Positions 1 to 6,563 of a stretch of DNA of 19,820 nt are shown here, piece by piece. Position numbers and translations under genes: made by a program. The DNA comes from Tyzzerella sp. UBA1042 (GTDB lineage: Bacteria; Bacillota; Clostridia; Lachnospirales; Anaerotignaceae). Positions within the stretch are counted from its first letter, which is position 1. Each line of letters begins with the position of its first letter. The notes beneath the pieces are model-generated. The model did no database searches. It was not told the DNA's origin and saw only the letters and a program-made list of their open reading frames with translations. The DNA lies in contig DCDZ01000006.1 in the NCBI GenBank assembly GCA_002316675.1, positions 1 to 19,820 of the forward strand. Reading direction: 5' to 3'.

Positions 1-157
1 CGTTTTTACTGGTTCAGTTCACAAATTTCATGCTCTTTTTTCAGTAAAATCAGTGTTTTTTCTGGAACAGGGCCTACGGGAAAAGCCCTTGGAGGAAAAC
101 AAAGAAAAAGCCCGGTTGCTGTTCGGTTTTGAACTAAACAAAGGGGTTTTTGAAATA

Positions 158-565
158 TTATTTTTGCTGGGAAAGGATATGCTTTGCCACCTTAACGTCT
201 TCCCGTTTAATGTGGTTAATCAGCCAGTTTCCTACGTGCATATTTACTTCGCCCACCAGCTGAATGGTAGGGCCTTCTTTTTTCAAACGTGCTGCAATAC
301 CGTCTACAATCCGGATAAAACCCGCATGGAGCACCTTATGGTTGGGGTAGTCGGGATATTTATATTTTTGCTGCAATATCTGCTCATGGGAAAAGTGGGT
401 TCTGGTGTATTGAGCTAAAAAGTCCACGGTGTTTCCAACCTCAGCACGGCCTTTTCCCGAGGAACAAGCCTCTAAAAGGTTATTAATTGCTTGAATTAAT
501 TGTTTATGCTCAGTATCAATTTGCGTATTTCCAGTTTCCAGTTCCTTTGACCATAGAAAAGCCAT
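158..565 (-). CDS. Bacteriohemerythrin (di-iron O2-binding protein)
   Basis: A single-domain hemerythrin of 135 residues, the usual size for the stand-alone bacterial form. All seven expected di-iron ligands are present in the right order: His20, the HxxxE pair His57/Glu61, the HxxxH pair His76/His80, and the C-terminal HxxxxD pair His118/Asp123. The family forms a four-helix bundle that reversibly binds O2 in the cytoplasm. In anaerobes it is thought to scavenge or sense oxygen, but its role here is inferred. There is no transmembrane segment or fused signalling domain. The start is set by a clear AAAGGAGG about 7 bases upstream. The gene stands alone and is transcribed away from nfo. I could not find a convincing promoter in the AT-rich stretch upstream. 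Confidence 0.95.
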   Translation of the reverse strand: MAFLWSKELETGNTQIDTEHKQLIQAINNLLEACSSGKGRAEVGNTVDFLAQYTRTHFSHEQILQQKYKYPDYPNHKVLHAGFIRIVDGIAARLKKEGPTIQLVGEVNMHVGNWLINHIKREDVKVAKHILSQQK

Positions 566-730
566 AATAAACCTCCTTTAATTTATCCTTGTCTTGTCGT
601 GTACTATAAAAGTGTTTTGCTATATTTTATCATATTTTGCAAAAAATAAAAAGAGATATCTTCTAAGAATGCTTATTTTCTGCGAATGTATCAAGAAGAA
701 TAGGAGGAAAAGGAGATTCCCATAAGGGGC

Positions 731-759
731 TTGCGAAAAAAGCCGTGATACAGTATGAT
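731..759 (+). promoter_or_regulatory. Putative sigma-A promoter of nfo-ogt
   Basis: TTGCGA (731-736) and TATGAT (754-759) are separated by exactly 17 bases. They match the vegetative consensus at 4/6 and 5/6 positions. Transcription would start near 766, about 50 bases before the nfo start codon. No operator was recognised. Confidence 0.6.
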
Positions 760-814
760 TAAGAGCAAAGTAAAAAGTAAAAACAAGGCTTAAGGAAGCT
801 ACGGAGGAATGAAT

Positions 815-1657
815 ATGTTTTGGATCGGATGTCATTTATCCTCGGCCCGTGGGTATTTGGCCATGGGAAAGGAAGCGGAGAAAGTTGGTGCCAATGTGTT
901 TCAATTTTTCACCAGAAATCCCCGGGGCGGCACGGCAAAGGCGCTGGATGAAAAGGATATTGAGGCATATATTGCCTTTGCAAAGGAAAAAGGCCTTGGC
1001 ACCCTCCTTGCCCATGCACCGTATACCATGAATGCCTGCGGGGCGGATACCAGTCTGCGGGAGTTTGCACGGCGCATGATGGAGGAGGATTTAGCACGGC
1101 TGGAGCTTTTGCCCCATGTGTTCTATAATTTCCATCCCGGCAGCCATGTGAAGCAGGGAGCAGAAACTGGCATCGCCTTGATTACCAAAATGCTGGCAGA
1201 GGTTTTGAAAAATGGCGGGAAAACCCCCATATTGCTGGAAACCATGTCCGGGAAGGGCAGTGAGGTGGGACGAAGCTTTGCAGAAATCAGACAAATTATA
1301 GAGGGGGTGCACGGACAGGAACGCATAGGCGTTTGTCTGGATACCTGCCATGTTTACGATGGCGGTTACGATATCGCAGAAAATTTAGAGGGCGTTTTAG
1401 AGGAATTTGACCGTGTGATCGGCTTGGAGCGGCTGCGGGCAATTCATTTGAATGACAGCAAAAATCCCATGGGTAGTCATAAGGATCGCCATGAAAAAAT
1501 CGGGGAAGGCACCCTTGGGCTGGGGGCGGTAACAAGGATCATCAACCATCCCAAATTGGCGCATCTGCCGTTTTATTTGGAAACACCCAATGAATTAGAG
1601 GGCTATGCCGCAGAAATTGCGCTGTTAAAGAAATGCAGAAACCAGGAAGGCAAATAG
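815..1657 (+). CDS. nfo: Deoxyribonuclease IV / AP endonuclease IV
   Basis: Endonuclease IV cleaves the phosphodiester backbone 5' of abasic sites in base-excision repair, using a trinuclear zinc centre in a TIM barrel. Every metal ligand of the family is recognisable. In the 280-residue numbering used here these are about His67 (LAHAPYT), His107 (NFHPGSH), Glu142 (ILLETM), Asp176 and His179 (CLDTCHVYDGGYD), His211 (IHLNDSK), Asp224 and His226 (KDRHEKIGEG) and Glu256 (FYLETP). The reading frame is also open from an ATG at 809, but that codon lies 1 base from the GGAGG at 803-807. The ATG at 815 sits at the ideal 7 bases and is preferred. The gene is followed directly by ogt, with no terminator between them. 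Confidence 0.96.
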   Translation: MFWIGCHLSSARGYLAMGKEAEKVGANVFQFFTRNPRGGTAKALDEKDIEAYIAFAKEKGLGTLLAHAPYTMNACGADTSLREFARRMMEEDLARLELLPHVFYNFHPGSHVKQGAETGIALITKMLAEVLKNGGKTPILLETMSGKGSEVGRSFAEIRQIIEGVHGQERIGVCLDTCHVYDGGYDIAENLEGVLEEFDRVIGLERLRAIHLNDSKNPMGSHKDRHEKIGEGTLGLGAVTRIINHPKLAHLPFYLETPNELEGYAAEIALLKKCRNQEGK

Positions 1658-1722
1658 AATCAGCGGAAGCAGTGGGTTTTGGTTGTATATGTGTTAAAGA
1701 AGGACAAGTAGGAGGGGCCACA

Positions 1723-2190
1723 TTGGAGAAACTACATCTTTATCATAGTCCGGTTGGATTATTGGTTTTAGGGGAGGAGGATGGATTTCTGACCCGGGTA
1801 TCCTTTCATAAGGAAATCAATACGCCTTATATTATAGAAAAAACAGCACTGCTTGAGGAAACGGAGAAGCAGCTGCGGGAATACTTTCAAGGGGAAAGAG
1901 AAGATTTTACATTGCCCCTGCGCCCCATGGGAACGGAATTTCAAAGGCGGGTGTGGCAGGCATTGCAAGGCATTCCCTACGGAGGAACTGCTTCCTATGG
2001 GGAGATTGCCAAGAAGGCCGCAAGCCCCAAAGGAGCCAGAGCCATCGGCATGGCCAACCATAAAAACCCCATCGCCATTATCATCCCCTGTCATCGGGTG
2101 ATTGGGAGCAATGGGCATTTGGTGGGGTATGGCGGCGGCTTGGAGAAGAAGGTTTTTCTGCTGTCTCTGGAAGCAAAATATAGAAAATAA
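1723..2190 (+). CDS. ogt: Methylated-DNA--[protein]-cysteine S-methyltransferase
   Basis: A suicide repair protein that transfers alkyl groups from O6-alkylguanine or O4-alkylthymine in DNA onto its own cysteine. The active-site motif PCHRV is at residues 122-126, with acceptor Cys123. It is followed by the GYGGGLEKK segment typical of the family and preceded by the DNA-binding RAIGMANHKNP stretch (the Arg finger is about residue 106). The frame is open from an ATG at 1633 inside nfo, but that start has no ribosome-binding site and would add 30 residues unlike the family. A TTG at 1723 lies 7 bases after GGAGG (1711-1715) and gives the standard N-terminus (LYHSPVGLLVLG), so TTG is taken as the start (155 residues). 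It is cotranscribed with nfo, and the pair ends at a strong hairpin. Confidence 0.94.
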   Translation: MEKLHLYHSPVGLLVLGEEDGFLTRVSFHKEINTPYIIEKTALLEETEKQLREYFQGEREDFTLPLRPMGTEFQRRVWQALQGIPYGGTASYGEIAKKAASPKGARAIGMANHKNPIAIIIPCHRVIGSNGHLVGYGGGLEKKVFLLSLEAKYRK

Positions 2191-2193
2191 AAG

Positions 2194-2232
2194 AAAACTG
2201 TTGGCGGGGAGTAGGAATGCCAACAGTTTTTT
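2194..2232 (+). terminator. Rho-independent terminator after ogt, probably bidirectional
   Basis: A perfect 12-base-pair stem (2194-2205 with 2219-2230) with a 13-base loop runs into six T residues on the plus strand. On the minus strand the same stem is followed by CTTTTATTTT, so it can also end the convergent folT transcript. Confidence 0.9.
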
Positions 2233-2272
2233 CATAGTAAGAAACGAAGAAAGCTTGTAAAACCCAAAAGGC

Positions 2273-2785
2273 TTAGGCTTTTTGTATTTTATAAAGCTGG
2301 GGAGCATAGCCTGCCAAGATACGGATCAAAATAATTTGGAACACAATCATCACGCAGGTCTGTAAAATGCGGGTAGGCAGCAAGGCCCAAAAGGATGCGC
2401 CCGATATGACGGAAATCCAGTATGTATTTAAAAGCAGGGAGCAGAAGAGCTGGGTGGAAAGAGAAGCCAGGATAATATTTTTCATATCTGCTTTTTTATG
2501 CAGGAACAAACCAAACAAAATTCCCGTCAAAAATGCCGTGAGGGTAAAGCCGGGAAAAAACGGCCCGATGGGGAATAGGATTGCCCCAAGAAAATCCGCC
2601 AGAGCGGCAACAACAGCCGCAGGAATAGGCCCCAAAAGCATACCCGCCAAGGCAATGGGTAAAAAGGCAAAGCCGATTTTTAGGTTCCAAGCGGCAATGG
2701 ATAGAAAGCGAGAGAGAATGATGGAAATTGCCATCAAAAGTGCCATAATGATGATGCGATGGGTGGTGGAAAATTTTGTTTCCAT
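2273..2785 (-). CDS. folT: Folate ECF transporter S component
   Basis: A 170-residue, very hydrophobic protein with about five to six membrane helices. It has the ECF S-component layout: a short charged N-terminus, a first helix (MALLMAISIILSRFLS), a glycine- and proline-rich middle (PIALAGMLLGPIPAAVV), and a loop of the kind GAILFPIGPFFPGFT. S components bind the vitamin and work with a shared EcfA-EcfA'-EcfT energising module encoded elsewhere. The substrate call of folate rests on these family features and, more strongly, on the tetrahydrofolate riboswitch directly upstream. The start codon is supported by AGGAGG 9 bases upstream (2795-2800). The gene is convergent with ogt and shares its terminator. 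Confidence 0.9.
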   Translation of the reverse strand: METKFSTTHRIIIMALLMAISIILSRFLSIAAWNLKIGFAFLPIALAGMLLGPIPAAVVAALADFLGAILFPIGPFFPGFTLTAFLTGILFGLFLHKKADMKNIILASLSTQLFCSLLLNTYWISVISGASFWALLPTRILQTCVMIVFQIILIRILAGYAPQLYKIQKA

Positions 2786-2844
2786 GAAAAAAGACCTCCT
2801 TTTTGCTGTGAGGGGCCTTTTCTATGAAAAAACCCCTTCATTAT

Positions 2845-2881
2845 CAATAAAAAACGCAAATATCCCCCAATGCGGGGTTGC
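2845..2881 (-). terminator. Riboswitch-controlled terminator in the folT leader
   Basis: Read on the minus strand, a GCAA arm and a CCCC arm pair with GGGG and TTGC, and a run of six T residues follows. It lies between the THF aptamer and folT, about 60 bases before the start codon. The CCCCGCAT segment of this stem is almost repeated inside the aptamer, next to its conserved GCATCC. That offers a simple basis for competing pairings: ligand-bound aptamer would leave the terminator free to form. The switching mechanism is inferred. Confidence 0.65.
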
Positions 2882-2916
2882 TGTGATAATAAAGAGGAAT
2901 GGCTTCGTCCTTATTT

Positions 2917-3017
2917 GACAGCGGGATGCGGGGTCTGTACCGCAAGGAAAATTCCTTTTCGTTCTCGTGGCAACTCCCCGTCCACAAGACACTTAACGCA
3001 CAAAGCCCTACTCTGTA
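2917..3017 (-). ncRNA. Tetrahydrofolate (THF) riboswitch aptamer
   Basis: On the minus strand this 101-base segment carries the THF-I signature in the correct order: AGAGTAG, GCGTTAAGTG, AACGAA, GCGGT, then GCATCC, closed by ACAG (3016-3013) pairing with CTGT (2921-2918). The spacing matches the known class. It sits upstream of folT, a standard target gene. A helix between CTTGTGG and CCACGAG fits the P3 arm. Binding of reduced folate would be expected to lower folT expression through the downstream terminator. Confidence 0.94.
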
Positions 3018-3044
3018 TTTGCACATGGTTTCCCATGCAGTTTT

Positions 3045-3073
3045 ATTCTAACACGCATTTTTTTTCGGGTAAA
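3045..3073 (-). promoter_or_regulatory. Putative promoter of the folT riboswitch transcript
   Basis: On the minus strand TTTACC (3073-3068) and TAGAAT (3050-3045) are spaced by exactly 17 bases, which include eight A residues. Transcription would begin near 3038, about 20 bases ahead of the aptamer, so the whole riboswitch would be transcribed. Confidence 0.6.
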
Positions 3074-3082
3074 TAGGCTATT

Positions 3083-3655
3083 TTACAGAACAAAGGCCCG
3101 GGTATAGTGATATTTTGAGTCAAAACTACCCGCCAGCAATACATTGCCCATATCCATGCCAAAATCCTTTGTTAATTTCATAAAAAGTCTGTCACTTTCC
3201 ATAAATCCTCCGTTTGAAAAGCAGAAGCATATGGCAAAGGCGCCTTTGGGAATTTTACCAAAGTCCTCCTCCGGGAAGGAAATGATTGTCCTCCCTTTTT
3301 CCGCAGAAAGTTTTTCCTTCAGCACAGAAAGCTCAATGTCCAAATGCAAAAAGCCTTGAGAGGCATAAAAAATTGCCGTAATGAAATCCGCCAAATCAGC
3401 CTCCCCCCGAAAGGGCAGGGTGTTTTTTGCGGGACGGGGAAATTCTCCTACGGTACAGACAAACCACGGTGTTTCTCCTGCATAAAAAGAGGTGGCATAG
3501 AATTTTTTTGTAAGGATATCCTGTTCATTTATGGCAAATACTAGAGTATTCCCTGTTATCTGTGAGGTCAGGGGTAATTTTCTTTGCTTTAGTAAAGAAG
3601 TAAGTGTATTGGATGCACCCATCAGATGAATGCCATCCGTATGAAAACCGAGCAT
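3083..3655 (-). CDS. Hypothetical protein, no family recognised
   Basis: I do not recognise this 190-residue protein. It has no signal peptide, membrane helix, cysteine cluster or nucleotide-binding motif and looks like a soluble cytoplasmic protein. It has a short basic patch near residues 20-25 (LLKQRKL) and a glycine-rich end (MGNVLLAGSFDS). The reading frame extends 17 codons further upstream. However, the ATG at 3655 lies 7 bases from AGGAGG (3663-3668), so the shorter start is used. It is probably monocistronic: folT downstream has its own promoter, and the Suf promoter fires in the opposite direction. Normal codon use and an open frame of this length with a good ribosome-binding site support a real gene. 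Confidence 0.75.
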   Translation of the reverse strand: MLGFHTDGIHLMGASNTLTSLLKQRKLPLTSQITGNTLVFAINEQDILTKKFYATSFYAGETPWFVCTVGEFPRPAKNTLPFRGEADLADFITAIFYASQGFLHLDIELSVLKEKLSAEKGRTIISFPEEDFGKIPKGAFAICFCFSNGGFMESDRLFMKLTKDFGMDMGNVLLAGSFDSKYHYTRAFVL

Positions 3656-3680
3656 AGGTTGCCCTCCTTTTGTTGTTTTG

Positions 3681-3710
3681 TATATATAATATTGTAGTAT
3701 AGACAAGCAA
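3681..3710 (-). promoter_or_regulatory. Possible promoter of the hypothetical gene
   Basis: On the minus strand TTGCTT (3710-3705) is followed after 16-18 bases by a TATATATA tract that can provide the -10 element. It lies about 30 bases before the start codon. The match is moderate. Confidence 0.4.
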
Positions 3711-3762
3711 AAATGAAAAGGATGTTTTTATACGGAAAAAACGTCAAAAAAACCGAAAAATA

Positions 3763-3792
3763 TTGACAGTCTATTTGGAAAATTGTTATAAT
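3763..3792 (+). promoter_or_regulatory. Consensus promoter of the suf operon
   Basis: A perfect TTGACA (3763-3768) and a perfect TATAAT (3787-3792) are separated by 18 bases. Transcription would start near 3799, giving a leader of about 174 bases before sufC. No Fur- or IscR-type site was recognised by eye. Confidence 0.85.
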
Positions 3793-3798
3793 TTAGGA

Positions 3799-3972
3799 TA
3801 GCATTTTTATATATTTTGCTAGGAATTGTTTGTAAAATCAAAACGCTGGTGCATTTTGCCGTAAGGGTATGGCTGCTTTTGTGAAAAGCCGCAAGACTGC
3901 GCTGCGCACTCTGGGGTTTTGCCTGCCGGCAAGGCCTAGGAAAAGCGGTGGACTGGAAGTGGAGGATACAAT
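3799..3972 (+). ncRNA. Candidate structured 5' leader of the suf operon
   Basis: About 174 non-coding bases lie between the promoter and sufC, rich in possible RNA helices. The sequence TTTTGCC occurs twice (3854-3860 and 3917-3923), and both copies can pair with the single GGCAA at 3928-3932. CTGCTTTT (3873-3880) can pair with AAAAGCC (3884-3890) or with AAAAGCGG (3941-3948). A small hairpin TGCG-CTG-CGCA also forms around 3898-3908. CGCT at 3844 can pair with AGCG at 3944. The mutually exclusive pairings resemble a cis-regulatory element, but I do not recognise a known riboswitch class. The ribosome-binding site GGAGG is at 3961-3965. Confidence 0.45.
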
Positions 3973-4683
3973 ATGTTGGAGCTAAGGGATGTTTCTTTTT
4001 CTGCAGATGGAAAAGAAATTTTAAAAGATATTAATCTGGTCATAGAGGATGAAAAATTTGTGGTAGTAACAGGGCCCAACGGCGGCGGAAAATCCACATT
4101 GGCAAGGGTGATCGCAGGGATAGAAAAGCCCGATTGCGGTCAAATTTTATTAGACGGTGAGGATATTACGGCCTGGGGCATTACAAAGCGTGCAAATTCG
4201 GGCATCAGCTTTGCCTTTCAGCAGCCAGTGCGTTTTAAAGGGGTAACGGTGAAGGATTTGGTTTCTCTGGCCAGCGGCAGAAAATTGAGCACGGAGAAGG
4301 CCTGTGAATATTTGTCCGAGGTGGGCCTTTGTGCCAAGGATTATATCGACCGGGAAATCAACAGCAGCCTTTCCGGCGGTGAACTGAAGCGCATTGAAAT
4401 TGCCACAGTTATGGCAAGAAAAACAAAGCTGACCTTGTTTGACGAGCCGGAAGCAGGCATTGATCTTTGGAGCTTTAAAAATTTGATCGATGTGTTTGAG
4501 AGAATGCATAGGGAAATCAAAGGCTCTATTTTAATCATCTCTCATCAGGAGCGTATTTTAGACATTGCCGATGAAATTGTTGTCATCAGCGGCGGCCGTA
4601 TTTCTCAGGTGGGCCCCAAGGAAGCAGTTTTGCCCGAGATCTTTCGTCCTGATGCGTGCTGTAAGTATTTTAAGGAGGTATAA
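3973..4683 (+). CDS. sufC: SufC-type Fe-S assembly ATPase (minimal SUF system)
   Basis: A soluble ABC ATPase of 236 residues that powers Fe-S cluster assembly on its SufB partner; it is not a transporter. Walker A GPNGGGKST spans residues 34-42, the Q-loop is at 83-84, and the signature LSGGE is at 133-137. Walker B LTLFDEPEAGID is at 153-164, and an H-loop SHQ follows near 206. The form EPEAGID, rather than the DEPTSGLD of transport ATPases, is typical of SufC. The next gene, 4 bases downstream, is a short SufB/D-like scaffold. No sufD, sufS or sufU follows, which matches the two-gene SufBC-like minimal arrangement of anaerobes and archaea. GGAGG lies 7 bases before the ATG. Confidence 0.92.
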   Translation: MLELRDVSFSADGKEILKDINLVIEDEKFVVVTGPNGGGKSTLARVIAGIEKPDCGQILLDGEDITAWGITKRANSGISFAFQQPVRFKGVTVKDLVSLASGRKLSTEKACEYLSEVGLCAKDYIDREINSSLSGGELKRIEIATVMARKTKLTLFDEPEAGIDLWSFKNLIDVFERMHREIKGSILIISHQERILDIADEIVVISGGRISQVGPKEAVLPEIFRPDACCKYFKEV

Positions 4684-4687
4684 CGCC

Positions 4688-5611
4688 ATGTTGAGTGATA
4701 TAATCAAAAATCTGCTTTCCGAGGTGGCGGGGCTGCAAAGCATACCTACCGCAGGGGCGTTTAATATTCGCAGCAACGGCAAAAGTGCAGGCAGAAATTC
4801 TACGGACACCATTCAAATTGTTCCGAAGGAGAACGGCTCGGGCATTGATATTTATGTAAAGTCCGGCACAAAGGACGAAAGCGTGCATATTCCCGCATTG
4901 GTGACGGAAACAGATTTGCATGATGTGGTATATAATGATTTTCATATTGGCGAGGGTGCCGATGTGACCATTGTGGCCGGCTGCGGTATCCATAACTGCG
5001 GCTGCGGCATTTCTCAGCACGATGGGATTCATCGTTTTTTTGTGGGGAAAAATGCAAAAATAAAATACATCGAAAAACATATCGGCGAGGGAGATGGCCA
5101 TGGGCAGAATATTATCAACCCGCAGACGCATATTATTGCAGAAGAAAACAGTTATGTTGAAATGGATACAGTGCAGCTGAAAGGCGTGGATTCTACAAAG
5201 CGTATTTCCAGTGCAAAATTGGCGGCGGGGGCAACGGTTGTCATCAAGGAAAAAATTAAGACCCACGGCAAGCAATATGCGGAAACCTCCTTCGATGTGG
5301 ATTTGGATGGAGAGGGCAGCAGCGCAAAGCTGATTTCCCGTTCCGTTGCAAGAGACAATTCGAGGCAGCTGTTCCGTTCCAAATTATCGGGCAATCAGGC
5401 TTGCTATGGACACTCTGAGTGCGATGCCATTATTATGGATCACGGCATTGTTGCGGCAGAGCCGGAAATTATTGCAAACAATGTGGATGCAACCTTAATT
5501 CATGAGGCCGCCATCGGAAAGATTGCGGGAGAACAGCTGACAAAGCTCATGACCTTGGGTTTGACGGAGCAAGAAGCGGAAGCGCAAATTATCAATGGGT
5601 TCTTAAAATAA
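4688..5611 (+). CDS. sufB: SufB/SufD-like Fe-S scaffold protein (minimal SUF system)
   Basis: Partner of SufC and probable site of cluster assembly. The C-terminal half carries the SufB/D beta-helix and family motifs. Cys245 (SECDAIIMD) and Glu273 (LIHEAAIGKI) correspond by spacing to the essential Cys405 and Glu434 of E. coli SufB. The helical end EQLTKLMTLGLTEQEAE then follows. At 307 residues it lacks the long N-terminal domain of classical SufB (about 470-495 residues). A compact Cys motif at 99-106 (CGIHNCGC) adds three cysteines and a nearby His. The frame is open back into sufC, but the ATG at 4688 follows AAGGAGG (4672-4678) at a good distance and is chosen. It is translated right after sufC. 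It could equally be called sufD-like; the SMS-type label is inferred from length and context. Confidence 0.9.
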   Translation: MLSDIIKNLLSEVAGLQSIPTAGAFNIRSNGKSAGRNSTDTIQIVPKENGSGIDIYVKSGTKDESVHIPALVTETDLHDVVYNDFHIGEGADVTIVAGCGIHNCGCGISQHDGIHRFFVGKNAKIKYIEKHIGEGDGHGQNIINPQTHIIAEENSYVEMDTVQLKGVDSTKRISSAKLAAGATVVIKEKIKTHGKQYAETSFDVDLDGEGSSAKLISRSVARDNSRQLFRSKLSGNQACYGHSECDAIIMDHGIVAAEPEIIANNVDATLIHEAAIGKIAGEQLTKLMTLGLTEQEAEAQIINGFLK

Positions 5612-5634
5612 AAACGCCCGAAGGAGATGGGTAA

Positions 5635-6159
5635 GTGAACAATTCGTTAAAAAAAGAAATCATTAGCTGGATCAAAACAATTTTATTGGCGGTGGTATTG
5701 GCAGGTTTTGTGAACACATTTTTAATTGTCAATGCACAGGTGCCCACAGGTTCCATGGAAAATACCATTATGACGGGAGACCGCATTTTGGCATTGCGTA
5801 CCTCCTATTGGTTTAAAGACCCCGGGCGGGGAGATGTGGCAGTGTTCCGCTATCCCGACGATCCGGAGCAGGAAACCCTGTTTGTGAAGCGTATTATGGG
5901 CGTGGGCGGTGATGTGGTTCAGGTGAAAAACGGCAGTGTTTATGTCAATGGGGAGGTTTTGGAGGAACCATATCTTGAGGTGGTAACCCAAGGAGACTTT
6001 GGCCCCTATGAAGTGCCTGAGGACAGCTATTTTATGATGGGGGATAATAGAAACAGTTCCCTGGATTCAAGATTTTGGAAGAATACATTCGTAGAAAAAA
6101 ATAAAATTTTAGGCAAGGTGATTTTTCGCTATTATAAGGGCTTCAAATGGATTTCATAA
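5635..6159 (+). CDS. lepB: Signal peptidase I
   Basis: A membrane-bound serine protease of 174 residues that removes signal peptides from exported proteins. There is one N-terminal membrane helix at about residues 13-33. The catalytic Ser40 sits in VPTGSMENTI and the general base Lys85 in FVKRIMGVGGD. Box E, GDNRNSSLDSR, lies at 136-146. The size and single anchor are those of the Gram-positive Sip type. The start is GTG at 5635, placed 8 bases after AAGGAG; no ATG fits. It follows sufB by 23 bases with no terminator and is probably in the same transcript, although there is no obvious functional link to Fe-S assembly. Confidence 0.95.
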   Translation: MNNSLKKEIISWIKTILLAVVLAGFVNTFLIVNAQVPTGSMENTIMTGDRILALRTSYWFKDPGRGDVAVFRYPDDPEQETLFVKRIMGVGGDVVQVKNGSVYVNGEVLEEPYLEVVTQGDFGPYEVPEDSYFMMGDNRNSSLDSRFWKNTFVEKNKILGKVIFRYYKGFKWIS

Positions 6160-6174
6160 GGAGGGGAGTAGAGA

Positions 6175-6546
6175 ATGGCTAAAAAGGACAAGCTGCTTTT
6201 AACCTTTCTGGGATTTTTAGTCGTTGTGGCTTTTATCGGCGGACAGATTTGGAACAGCAATAGAAACTTTACAAAAGAAAAATGGGTGGAATACCAAGGA
6301 AACAGCCGCCAATTTATTGTAAAGAATTTTCTGGACCGCACCATTGTTGAAGGCCTTACCGAGGAAGAAGTAATCGGGTATCTTGGAGAGGCTGAGGGCA
6401 AAACAGACCAGCATTTGATTTACTATTTGGGTAAGCCCAAGGGATTCTTTGGCGATCAAAGGGGAGAAGAAGAGGCTTTGGTATTTACTTTTCAGGAGGG
6501 CAAGGTCGTGTCTGCCACCAAAATGCCCCTTTCGTCCGTAGAATAG
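6175..6546 (+). CDS. Small membrane-anchored protein, BamE/SmpA-like domain (tentative)
   Basis: A 123-residue protein with a basic N-terminus and one membrane helix at about residues 8-24. The remainder lies outside the membrane. It has no lipobox cysteine. The region from about residue 52 (FLDRTIVEGLTEEEVIGYLG) to 118 (VFTFQEGKVVSA) follows the pattern 'G-x-T-x-E-E-V-x-x-x-L-G ... Y-Y-x-G ... F-x-x-G-K-V'. That pattern is seen in small BamE/SmpA-like folds and their Gram-positive relatives. This resemblance is from memory and is not proof. The ATG is set by GGAGGGG 8 bases upstream. It lies 15 bases after signal peptidase I in the same operon. Confidence 0.8.
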   Translation: MAKKDKLLLTFLGFLVVVAFIGGQIWNSNRNFTKEKWVEYQGNSRQFIVKNFLDRTIVEGLTEEEVIGYLGEAEGKTDQHLIYYLGKPKGFFGDQRGEEEALVFTFQEGKVVSATKMPLSSVE

Positions 6547-6563
6547 AATAGGAGATGATTTGT

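Noticed and set aside
1..157. Possible terminator or gene fragment before the hemerythrin gene end
   Set aside because: Only weak 4-5 bp stems without a U tract on the minus strand, and no protein similarity was recognised.
53..418. Plus-strand open frame of 121 codons opposite the hemerythrin gene
   Set aside because: It is antisense to a protein with a complete ligand set, has no ribosome-binding site and encodes no recognisable family.
566..730. Promoter for the hemerythrin gene
   Set aside because: TATAGT-like boxes occur but none has a credible -35 element at 16-18 bases.
3841..3972. Cobalamin, SAM or other known riboswitch in the suf leader
   Set aside because: The conserved boxes of these classes were looked for and are absent; only unexplained helices remain.
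4670..5275. 201-codon minus-strand frame inside sufB
   Set aside because: It is fully antisense to sufB, whose conserved motifs fix the coding strand.
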